From assembly GCA_913054525.1 (NCBI GenBank), contig CAJXHR010000029.1:1-7033 (forward strand): a stretch of 7,033 nucleotides of DNA, given 5' to 3'. This document shows positions 1 to 5,558 of this stretch, in pieces. The notes under the pieces were generated by a model, which had not been told where the DNA came from, made no database searches, and saw only the letters and a list, made by a program, of their open reading frames with translations. A program made the position numbers and the translations under genes. Within the stretch, counting starts at the first letter, position 1; every line of letters starts with the position of its first letter. Origin of the DNA: an uncultured bacterium. Lineage in GTDB: Bacteria; Patescibacteriota; Minisyncoccia; Spechtbacterales; HO2-43-30.

Positions 1-1263
1 AAGCTCTCCGGTATCGAGTAAAAGTCCGTGCCCGCCGAATTTTTTCTCGCGGCCCGCGCGAGATGCTTCGCGATGTTTTTCAAATTCTCTGTCAAAATCT
101 TCACGCGTAAGCCCGCTCGATTTTTCTCCACCAAGTTCTTTTATTATCTCATACGGAAGCCCGAAACTTTCATAAAGGCGAAAGGCGGATTGCGCGTCAA
201 TCTCACCCGTGCGCTCAAGCTCTTTTAATCCCCGCGCGACACTTTTTTGGAATTTATCCTTTTCTTTCGCAAATTCATCTCTGACTGTTTCCGGATTTAT
301 TTCATTGTAAAATCCACTGTATTCTTTTCCGACAATATCGAAAAGCGTTTGAGAATCATAGCTATCTCCCAGAATATGCTCGTAGACGAGCATTCGCCGC
401 ATAAGCCGGCGCAGAATATAGCCCGCTTCTTTGTTGGAAGGAATCACCCCGTCCGAAACCAGGAAGGCGACTCCTCTCGCATGGTCGGAAACTATGCGCT
501 TTACTCGGGTATCCATACCCGCGGGAAGAATTCCTGTAATAGATGAAAATAAATCCGTTTCAAAGATATTTTTCTTGCCCTGCGCGACCATCGTAAGACG
601 CTCAAGTCCCATGCCGGTATCTACTCCGGGGGTCTTTAGAGGTTCGAGGATTCCGTCTGATTTATCACCCTTCGGGTGATCACCCGCAGGGTGACAGTAG
701 TATTCATTAAATACAATATTCCAAATCTCCATATCGTTTATATAAATCTCTGTGGTGGGGCCGCATGGGCCCTCGCTGCCTGTGGGTCCCCAAAAATTAT
801 CCTCACGACCTGCTTCACGAATGTCCGAAACCCCCAGTGACTTCCAAATTTTCTCCGACTCTTCGTCTCTTGGCGTTTTTGCGTCGCCCCCAAAAATAGT
901 TACATATTGTATATCAAGGCCGATTGATTCAATAAATTCTTTTCCATACAAAATTGCTTCTTTTTTGAAATACCCGCCGAAACTGAAATTTCCCATCATC
1001 TCAAAAAAGGTCAGATGAGACTCATCCCCCACCTCGTCAATATCCGAAGTGCGGAAGGATTTCTGGATTGATACCGTGTTCAAGCTCCCAAAATCCCTCT
1101 TCGGATCTGCTTTGCCCACAAAATACGGCTTAAACTGCTGCATCCCCGCGGTCGTCAAAAGCACCGAGGAGTCGTCGGGCAAAAGTGAGCTGGAAGACAC
1201 AACAGTATGCCCTCTCTCCTCAAAATATTTTAAAAAAATCTCGCGCAGCTCGCTTGCGGTCAC
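1..1263 (-). CDS. alaS: Alanyl-tRNA synthetase, N-terminal 421 residues (3' end outside window)
   Basis: Charges tRNA-Ala with alanine in the cytoplasm; class II synthetase. The frame is open from a GTG at 1263-1261 to the window edge, so the rest of the editing and C-terminal domains lies outside. Visible in order: the N-terminal motif 1 region (ERGHTVVSSSSLLP, about residues 16-29); TTAGMQQFKPYF; motif 2 with the FFEMMGNFSFGGYFK signature (about 86-100); the WGPTGSEGPCGP glycine-rich segment (about 157-168); motif 3 GVDTGMGLER (213-222); and the tRNA-binding helical segment with SDGVIPSNKEAGYILRR. An in-frame TAA at 1308-1306 limits the start to a short interval in which GTG is the only ordinary start codon. 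It lies five bases after the mnmA stop, so the two genes are probably co-transcribed. Residues about 190-199 are encoded by a twin-hairpin DNA repeat and are absent from typical AlaS. Identification is very secure; the exact start is less so. Confidence 0.97.
   Translation of the reverse strand, partial: MTASELREIFLKYFEERGHTVVSSSSLLPDDSSVLLTTAGMQQFKPYFVGKADPKRDFGSLNTVSIQKSFRTSDIDEVGDESHLTFFEMMGNFSFGGYFKKEAILYGKEFIESIGLDIQYVTIFGGDAKTPRDEESEKIWKSLGVSDIREAGREDNFWGPTGSEGPCGPTTEIYINDMEIWNIVFNEYYCHPAGDHPKGDKSDGILEPLKTPGVDTGMGLERLTMVAQGKKNIFETDLFSSITGILPAGMDTRVKRIVSDHARGVAFLVSDGVIPSNKEAGYILRRLMRRMLVYEHILGDSYDSQTLFDIVGKEYSGFYNEINPETVRDEFAKEKDKFQKSVARGLKELERTGEIDAQSAFRLYESFGLPYEIIKELGGEKSSGLTREDFDREFEKHREASRAGREKKFGGHGLLLDTGEL
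665..694 (-). repeat. Twin-hairpin palindromic element, copy A (inside alaS)
   Basis: Two adjacent 15-bp perfect hairpins on the plus strand: TCACCC-TTC-GGGTGA (665-679) and TCACCC-GCA-GGGTGA (680-694). Each has a 6-bp stem and 3-base loop. A second copy with the same architecture lies at 3417-3446 in ndh. The shared similarity continues through a following CA (to 696). Here the element supplies ten codons, read roughly as C-H-P-A-G-D-H-P-K-G, between the conserved NIVFNEYY and DGILEPL segments of AlaS. There is no T-tract and the position is mid-gene, so it is not a terminator. Confidence 0.85.
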
Positions 1264-1268
1264 AACAA

Positions 1269-2321
1269 TTAATTTATTATTCCTCCTCCTATTAATTCGT
1301 CTTTCTTATAAAACACTATCGACTGCCCGGACGTTACGGCTCTTTGGGGCTTTTTGAACTCAACGGATAAATTACCACTCACATCTTCGTTCCGTATTAT
1401 AGCATCTTGATCGGGTTGGCGGTAGCGGATTTTTGCTTTGCAATGAAATGGAAGTTTTGGCTCCCCGCGCATCCAATTCATCCCAGATGCCACGAGACTG
1501 TCTTGGAATAACTCGTCGTCATACTCACGCGCGACAACAAGATTATTTTCCTCGTAATCCTTTCGAGCGACAAAATAAGGCGGTCCTCCGCCAATGTTAA
1601 TCCCTCTCCTTTGTCCCAATGTATAAAAATGAAGTCCGGCGTGCTCTCCTACTTTTTCGCCTTTAGCGTTTACAATTGCACCCGGCTTATCTTCTATATA
1701 CTCATGTAAAAAATTGCCGACATTTACCTTGCCGATAAAACAGATTCCTTGAGAGTCCTTGCGCTCGGCATTTGGCAAACCAAATTTCCGCGCAAGTTTT
1801 CGCACTTCGCTTTTTTTATAATCGCCAATCGGAAACAGAACATTTTTTAGTTTTTCCCGGTCAACCGCCCAAAGAAAATAGCTTTGATCCTTGTCGGGGT
1901 CCTTGCCTTTGAGCAGCCTAAGCCCGGACAGTCTCGCATAATGACCCGTTGCAATACAATCCGCTCCAAATTCTTCTATTGCCCAATCATAAAACACCCC
2001 GAATTTTATTTCGCGGTTACACATTACATCAGGGTTTGGAGTACGGCCCGCAGCATACCCGGAAGTAAAATAATCCACTACCTTCTGCTTATATTCTCTT
2101 ACAAGATCAACACTATAAAACGGTATCCCGATTTTTGCCGCGGCCATTCGCGCGTATCGCTCATCTTCTTCAGCGGTACACACTCCCGTCTTTACCTCAT
2201 CTTCCGACCAGCATTTCATAAATACTCCAGTCACATCAAAACCGACCTTCTTCAATAGGGCCGCGGAAACGCTCGAATCCACACCTCCGCTCATTGCGCA
2301 TATTACCCTTTTCTTTGCCAT
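1269..2321 (-). CDS. mnmA: tRNA-specific 2-thiouridylase MnmA (350 aa)
   Basis: Installs the 2-thio group on wobble uridine 34 of tRNA-Glu, -Gln and -Lys using ATP and a persulfide sulfur donor in the cytoplasm. The N-terminal PP-loop SGGVDSS (residues 11-17) binds ATP. The two catalytic cysteines are visible: C101 in MCNREIKF and C194 in GICFIG. Also present are the TGHYAR segment (125-130), KDQSYFLW (144-151), YTLGQRRGINIGG (233-245) and the C-terminal beta-barrel ending in GGGII, all typical of MnmA. Length is close to the family norm. The start is ATG at 2321. No Shine-Dalgarno precedes it and a promoter candidate ends just upstream, suggesting a leaderless message. It follows ndh by 18 bases and precedes alaS by five, pairing tRNA thiolation with tRNA charging. 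Confidence 0.97.
   Translation of the reverse strand: MAKKRVICAMSGGVDSSVSAALLKKVGFDVTGVFMKCWSEDEVKTGVCTAEEDERYARMAAAKIGIPFYSVDLVREYKQKVVDYFTSGYAAGRTPNPDVMCNREIKFGVFYDWAIEEFGADCIATGHYARLSGLRLLKGKDPDKDQSYFLWAVDREKLKNVLFPIGDYKKSEVRKLARKFGLPNAERKDSQGICFIGKVNVGNFLHEYIEDKPGAIVNAKGEKVGEHAGLHFYTLGQRRGINIGGGPPYFVARKDYEENNLVVAREYDDELFQDSLVASGMNWMRGEPKLPFHCKAKIRYRQPDQDAIIRNEDVSGNLSVEFKKPQRAVTSGQSIVFYKKDELIGGGIIN
1282..1290 (-). promoter_or_regulatory. Shine-Dalgarno sequence for alaS, inside the mnmA 3' end
   Basis: The minus strand reads AGGAGGAGG here, a strong match to the anti-Shine-Dalgarno. It also encodes the Gly-Gly-Gly near the MnmA C-terminus. Eighteen bases separate it from the GTG at 1263, longer than usual. 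An ATT codon in the same frame at 1269-1267 would be 12 bases away. The site supports translation of alaS from the mnmA transcript, but the long spacing leaves the precise start codon open. Confidence 0.6.
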
Positions 2322-2328
2322 AACATAT

Positions 2329-2357
2329 ATTATGACACATCAATCATTCTTTGTAAA
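2329..2357 (-). promoter_or_regulatory. Sigma70-like promoter candidate for mnmA-alaS
   Basis: On the minus strand, TTTACA (2357-2352; 5 of 6 matches to TTGACA) is followed after exactly 17 bases by CATAAT (2334-2329; 5 of 6 matches to TATAAT). Transcription would be expected to begin at about 2322-2321, at the ATG of mnmA itself. The -35 box lies in the last codons of ndh. Both boxes, ideal spacing and the absence of a Shine-Dalgarno before mnmA fit together, but this is inference from sequence only. Confidence 0.5.
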
Positions 2358-3665
2358 TAACCGCAGCTCCCGAAGCCACAGGAGGAGGGCTTCTCTGAAT
2401 GAGAATAAAGACAGAAAATATTTGAGATCAATTAGTTTCTTTACGCACCAGCCGAAAAATCCCGAAAACGTAAGACCGAACAGGTATGCAACCGCGTATT
2501 TGCCCCCGCAAGAGATGACATACCCAGGAGTCCGGGCCTTGTATTCGGCAAGCGGCTGGCCGGTTGAGATGCGCATAATATTCTCCGAAACTGCGTCTGC
2601 CTGCTGCTCCGCAATGAAAGCGGTTGCGGGCGTGCGCGAACCCGTTGCTTCATCAATAAACGCCGCGTTGTCGCCTATCGCAAAGACCTTGCGCAATCCC
2701 TTCGCCTGCAAAAATTTATCAACAACAATGAATCCTTCATCATTGAGCTCAAGCCCTTTCATTTTTCCACCTTTAGCGGAAAGAAGCGCCGGGCCCTTTA
2801 TCCCCCCGCTCCAGAGCACGATGTCCGCATCGCATTTTTCCCCGTCTTCAAACAAAACACATTCCGACATTACTTCCTGAACCCTCGTGTTGGTCAAAAT
2901 TTCAACGCCGAGTTTCTCGAGCCGCTTGATAGATTTGTCGCGCTGGAGCTTGGGGCTGGACGAGAGTATTGTGTCTCGCGCCTCGAGCAGAGAAATATGC
3001 ACATCTGCGTAGTTGAGTTTGTGGTCGCGGGCAAGGCACCTTGTATATGTAGCGATTTCGGCAATCGTCTCGACCCCTGTCGCCCCGCCGCCTACAATCA
3101 CAATTTTTATCGGGTTGCCTTTTACGGCATTAGAAAAAACTTTTTCTATACGTCTTCGTATACTAAAGGCGTCCTCGAGTGTTTTTAAGGTATAACAGCA
3201 TTTTTCGGCGCCTTTAATATCAAAATATACAGTCTCTGATCCTAGCGCAAATACAAGGTACTCATATCGCACAGAGTCGCCATTCTCCAATTTCACTTCG
3301 TTATTCCAAAAATCTACTCCGCTTACCGAATCCTGAACAAAAGTTATGTTTTTATTTGAAATTATTTGATTTATAGGAAGACATACGTATTCCGCGAGCG
3401 TTTCCTCGAATTTTTGTCTCCCTTCGGGAGATCCCCCGTAGGGGGACATACTCGCCATACCCCTCCATCTATACGCACTTGCCGCCTCGTAGAGCGCTGC
3501 CGTGTATGTATGATAGCTATTTTTATCAATCAAAATAACGCTCCAATCCTCCTTGCTTTCCGAGGCCTTATCGGAGGAGGAAGCGAGCGTTTTTAATTTC
3601 TCTTCAAGTTTTAGGGCGGCCTTAAGGCCGCCGAATCCTGCGCCCAAAACAACTATATTCTTCAT
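2340..3665 (-). CDS. ndh: Type II NADH:quinone oxidoreductase (NDH-2, 441 aa)
   Basis: A single-subunit FAD enzyme at the inner face of the membrane that passes electrons from NADH to quinone without pumping protons. The N-terminal Rossmann motif GAGFGG (residues 8-13) binds FAD. DKNSYHTYTAALYE (47-60) matches the family D-x-x-x-Y/F-H-x-F/Y-T-P-x-L-Y-E region. The second nucleotide-binding motif GGGATGVE (192-199) binds NADH. VFAIGDNAAF (327-336) is the second FAD-contacting motif. The last 60 or so residues are hydrophobic and aromatic (AVAYLFGLTFSGFFGW and after), fitting the amphipathic membrane anchor of NDH-2. Two departures are seen: an insertion rich in Ser/Lys/Glu at about 28-40, and a segment at 74-83 encoded by a twin-hairpin DNA repeat. 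Its ATG overlaps the preceding gene's stop (ATGA), with no clear Shine-Dalgarno, so translation is probably coupled. The quinone acceptor cannot be known from this window. Confidence 0.93.
   Translation of the reverse strand: MKNIVVLGAGFGGLKAALKLEEKLKTLASSSDKASESKEDWSVILIDKNSYHTYTAALYEAASAYRWRGMASMSPYGGSPEGRQKFEETLAEYVCLPINQIISNKNITFVQDSVSGVDFWNNEVKLENGDSVRYEYLVFALGSETVYFDIKGAEKCCYTLKTLEDAFSIRRRIEKVFSNAVKGNPIKIVIVGGGATGVETIAEIATYTRCLARDHKLNYADVHISLLEARDTILSSSPKLQRDKSIKRLEKLGVEILTNTRVQEVMSECVLFEDGEKCDADIVLWSGGIKGPALLSAKGGKMKGLELNDEGFIVVDKFLQAKGLRKVFAIGDNAAFIDEATGSRTPATAFIAEQQADAVSENIMRISTGQPLAEYKARTPGYVISCGGKYAVAYLFGLTFSGFFGWCVKKLIDLKYFLSLFSFREALLLWLRELRLFTKND
3417..3446 (-). repeat. Twin-hairpin palindromic element, copy B (inside ndh)
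   Basis: Plus strand reads TCTCCC-TTC-GGGAGA (3417-3431) then TCCCCC-GTA-GGGGGA (3432-3446): two perfect 6-bp stems with 3-base loops. It matches copy A at 665-694 position by position. The differences are one paired change in each stem (T/A for A/T; C/G for A/T), both preserving pairing, and one loop base. It encodes about residues 74-83 of Ndh (SPYGGSPEGR) and reads in a different frame from copy A relative to the element. Confidence 0.85.
3615..3632. repeat. 18-bp perfect palindrome in the ndh 5' coding region
   Basis: GGCGGCC-TTAA-GGCCGCC is a perfect inverted repeat lying 33 bases inside ndh. It encodes residues 12-17, at the end of the FAD-binding GAGFGG motif (G-G-L-K-A-A). In the mRNA it could form a 7-bp GC-only stem with a 4-base loop close to the start codon. 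It may be a by-product of Gly/Ala codon use rather than a selected element. Confidence 0.5.
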
Positions 3666-4027
3666 GACTCATTTACGATTTTATAAAATACCCCCCGCTC
3701 CGCGTCTCCTACCTGCCGGACTTTACCCTCGCTCTCAAGCTCGTCCAGATACTGCTCGACGTCGCTAGTTGAAGCGCCTACAAGCTGCGCTGCCTTTTGC
3801 GGATTTAGCCGTTCACGGCGATGGAGCTCTGCCGTAAGGCGGTATTTCCAGTCATTCCACGCATTGCTTGACGCGGGAGTTGCTTTGGGATCTTCCTTAA
3901 AAAGAAAATCCCCGGCCATGCCCACAAGACTTCTCCCCCGCTCCCGCTCAAATCCTTTCCAGATAAGCTCATAATACATGAGAAATATAAGAGTGCTTGC
4001 CAATAATATTAAAAGTAAAAACGCCAT
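3662..4027 (-). CDS. Membrane-anchored winged-helix-like protein, function unknown (121 aa)
   Basis: I do not recognise a named family. Residues 2-23 form a strongly hydrophobic segment (AFLLLILLASTLIFLMYYELIW), followed by a positively charged stretch (KGFERERGR). This fits a single membrane helix with the rest of the protein in the cytoplasm. Residues about 73-118 look like a winged helix: LNPQKAAQLVG and STSDVEQYLDELESEG resemble the helix-turn-helix of MarR/ArsR-like folds, and KVRQVGDAERGVFYKIV resembles the wing hairpin. Between them lies a linker with a Trp-rich stretch (AWNDWKYRL). Its stop overlaps the ndh start as ATGA, so the two are probably translated together. It might regulate or scaffold Ndh at the membrane, or the wing may serve protein contact; both are inference. 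The start is ATG at 4027, preceded by a TATAAT box but no Shine-Dalgarno. Confidence 0.85.
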   Translation of the reverse strand: MAFLLLILLASTLIFLMYYELIWKGFERERGRSLVGMAGDFLFKEDPKATPASSNAWNDWKYRLTAELHRRERLNPQKAAQLVGASTSDVEQYLDELESEGKVRQVGDAERGVFYKIVNES

Positions 4028-4041
4028 ATTTTTGTATCTAA

Positions 4042-4047
4042 ATTATA
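4042..4047 (-). promoter_or_regulatory. -10-like box upstream of the membrane-wHTH/ndh pair
   Basis: The minus strand carries a perfect TATAAT in the 26-bp gap between the cyclase gene and the next gene. It would place transcription start near 4035 and give a leader of about eight bases before the ATG at 4027. No recognisable -35 box lies 16-18 bases upstream, and the gap is AT-rich, so a chance match is possible. If real, it separates the wHTH-ndh pair from the pentose phosphate genes. Confidence 0.33.
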
Positions 4048-4053
4048 TACTTA

Positions 4054-4674
4054 TCATTTATATAATACTGCCCTTGCCGGTGCTCCGTCAAGGTCAGTCA
4101 ATTTAAGGGGAAGGCCAATAAATTGGTATTCTCCCTGCTCCACACCCGATAAATCAAGGCCTTCAAAGATTACGATATTTCCCGAAAGTAGCGAGGTATG
4201 GGGACGGACATCCTCGCCTCCCCGTTTTTTCACGGAAAGCCAATCAATGCCGAAAAGTATAATGCCCCTCTCTGCCAGATACTCCGCGGCGTCGCCATCA
4301 AGACAAATAGAATCCTCGCGAAATTCGGAAAATCCTCGGAGAGAATTTTGTGTTTTTACCAAGATTCTCTCGCCTTGCCGAATATTCTCCTTTTCCAAAT
4401 CAGCGACAGTTATCTTCTCCGCCGCCGCTGTCATATCGAGCACACGACACGGGCCGATACACGCCTCAAGATTTATTTTATCCACCCCGGGGGCGTCATT
4501 ATCAACATGTCTCGACGCGTCAACGTGCGTCCCCGTATGCGACCCAAAAGTAATCTTAGAAAGATTCGTCGGATACTCCGGCACACTCCTATACGCCTCA
4601 ATGCTCATCTCTGGATTGCCCGGATATATTAAAGTTCCACTATCTAGCGGAAGCGAAATATCGTATATTTTCAT
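4054..4674 (-). CDS. Cyclase / kynurenine formamidase-family metal-dependent hydrolase (206 aa)
   Basis: Belongs to the cyclase family (Pfam PF04199 by recognition), soluble metal enzymes that hydrolyse amides and related bonds, including kynurenine formamidase and isatin hydrolase. The signature HTGTHVDASRH (residues 46-56) supplies H46, H50 and D52 as expected metal ligands, with H56 nearby. H159 (RPHTSLL) and E171 (IFEGLDLSGV) match the later conserved His and Glu. The usual Pro in H-T-G-T-H-x-D-x-P-x-H is Ser here. GIDWLSVKK (142-150) matches the family G-x-D-x-x-S segment. The ATG overlaps the gnd stop as ATGA and no clear Shine-Dalgarno precedes it, so it is probably translated with gnd. 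Tryptophan breakdown is not suggested by any neighbour; its place after zwf and gnd instead makes a sugar-lactone substrate worth testing. The family is secure, the substrate is not. Confidence 0.9.
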   Translation of the reverse strand: MKIYDISLPLDSGTLIYPGNPEMSIEAYRSVPEYPTNLSKITFGSHTGTHVDASRHVDNDAPGVDKINLEACIGPCRVLDMTAAAEKITVADLEKENIRQGERILVKTQNSLRGFSEFREDSICLDGDAAEYLAERGIILFGIDWLSVKKRGGEDVRPHTSLLSGNIVIFEGLDLSGVEQGEYQFIGLPLKLTDLDGAPARAVLYK

Positions 4675-5558
4675 GCGCTGTGGCCACCGAAGCGATTGCG
4701 CATCGCCTGGAGCAATTTGCCCGTATAGCTGGGATTATCTTGGGACGCGACACGGAAAGCAAATGCGTCTTCGATGACCTTTGCCGGCACGCCAAGATCC
4801 CTTGCGGCTTCCACAGTCCACTCGCCTTCCCCGCTCGCTCCCACACTGCCTGAAATCCCTTCCATCTCTTGCCCAAATTCTTCAAATCCCTCTTTAAGCC
4901 ATTCTACAAGGCGCGATTCCACAACGCTTCTGTGGCTATAAAGACCAGCTATTTTTTCAAGATTAAGGCCAAATCCGGACTTTTCCATCATGGCAAACCC
5001 TTCCGCAATCGCCTGCATCATGCCGTATTCAATGCCGTTATGCACCATTTTTACAAAGTGCCCCGCTCCATGCGTGCCCATATATCCATACGCGCCGGGA
5101 GCGGCTAAATCGCGAAAAAGCGGCTCGAGCGCCTCAAAGTCCTCTTTGTCTACGCCCACCATGACGCACGCGCCTTCTCTCGCGCCTGCCGGCCCGCCGG
5201 ACACTCCCACATCCACAAAATTAATCCCCGTTGACTCAAATCCCCCCGCGCGCCTCATTGATTCTTTATAGGGAGAATTTCCCCCGTCAATAACAGTATC
5301 CCCGTCCACAAGAAACGGCACCAGCTCGCTTAAAACATCGTCCACTGTTTGGTGAGGCACCATAATCCAAATATTCTTGGGCGTGTCCAGTTTTCCAACA
5401 AGCTCACTCAACGTTACTGCGATCTTCGCGCCGGATTTCTCCGCCGCGCGTCTTGCATCCTCATCAATGTCAAACGCAAAAACCTCGTGACCTTTCTTCA
5501 CAAGCCGCTCTACCATATTATGTCCCATTTTTCCAAGGCCTATGTAACCCAGCTTCAT
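4671..5558 (-). CDS. gnd: 6-phosphogluconate dehydrogenase, short decarboxylating form, probably NAD-linked (295 aa)
   Basis: Converts 6-phosphogluconate to ribulose 5-phosphate and CO2 while reducing a nicotinamide cofactor. The N-terminal Rossmann motif GLGKMG (residues 7-12) is followed by the second beta-strand ending FAFDIDED. D30 and D32 sit where NADP enzymes carry Asn-Arg-Thr-type residues, pointing to NAD. The substrate signature GVSGGPAGAREGACVMVG (118-135) is clear, and catalytic K170 with N174 and E177 lies in GHFVKMVHNGIEYG. Length near 300 residues matches the short bacterial form (GntZ/YqeC type) rather than the roughly 470-residue E. coli form. The start is ATG at 5558, overlapping the zwf stop as ATGA and preceded by a good Shine-Dalgarno. 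It ends overlapping the cyclase start, again as ATGA. Confidence 0.95.
   Translation of the reverse strand: MKLGYIGLGKMGHNMVERLVKKGHEVFAFDIDEDARRAAEKSGAKIAVTLSELVGKLDTPKNIWIMVPHQTVDDVLSELVPFLVDGDTVIDGGNSPYKESMRRAGGFESTGINFVDVGVSGGPAGAREGACVMVGVDKEDFEALEPLFRDLAAPGAYGYMGTHGAGHFVKMVHNGIEYGMMQAIAEGFAMMEKSGFGLNLEKIAGLYSHRSVVESRLVEWLKEGFEEFGQEMEGISGSVGASGEGEWTVEAARDLGVPAKVIEDAFAFRVASQDNPSYTGKLLQAMRNRFGGHSA

Noticed and set aside
665..694. Twin hairpins as intrinsic terminators
   Set aside because: Neither copy (the other is at 3417-3446) is followed by a T-tract on the coding strand, and both lie in the middle of well-conserved genes.
1..1263. Plus-strand short frames (28-228, 247-546, 752-1018 and others) suggesting this stretch lacks a long gene
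   Set aside because: The minus strand is one uninterrupted alaS frame to the window edge, with all class II motifs. It has no stop in the window because its 3' end lies outside.
2332..2880. Plus-strand open frame of 182 codons opposite ndh
   Set aside because: It is antisense to the conserved C-terminal half of Ndh and has no domain signal.
665..3446. Two-copy repeat as a CRISPR array
   Set aside because: The copies are 2.7 kb apart, inside coding genes, with no regular spacing and no cas genes.
4028..4070. Full -35/-10 promoter before the membrane-wHTH gene
   Set aside because: Only the TATAAT is convincing; no hexamer resembling TTGACA sits at 16-18 bases, so only a -10-like box is reported.
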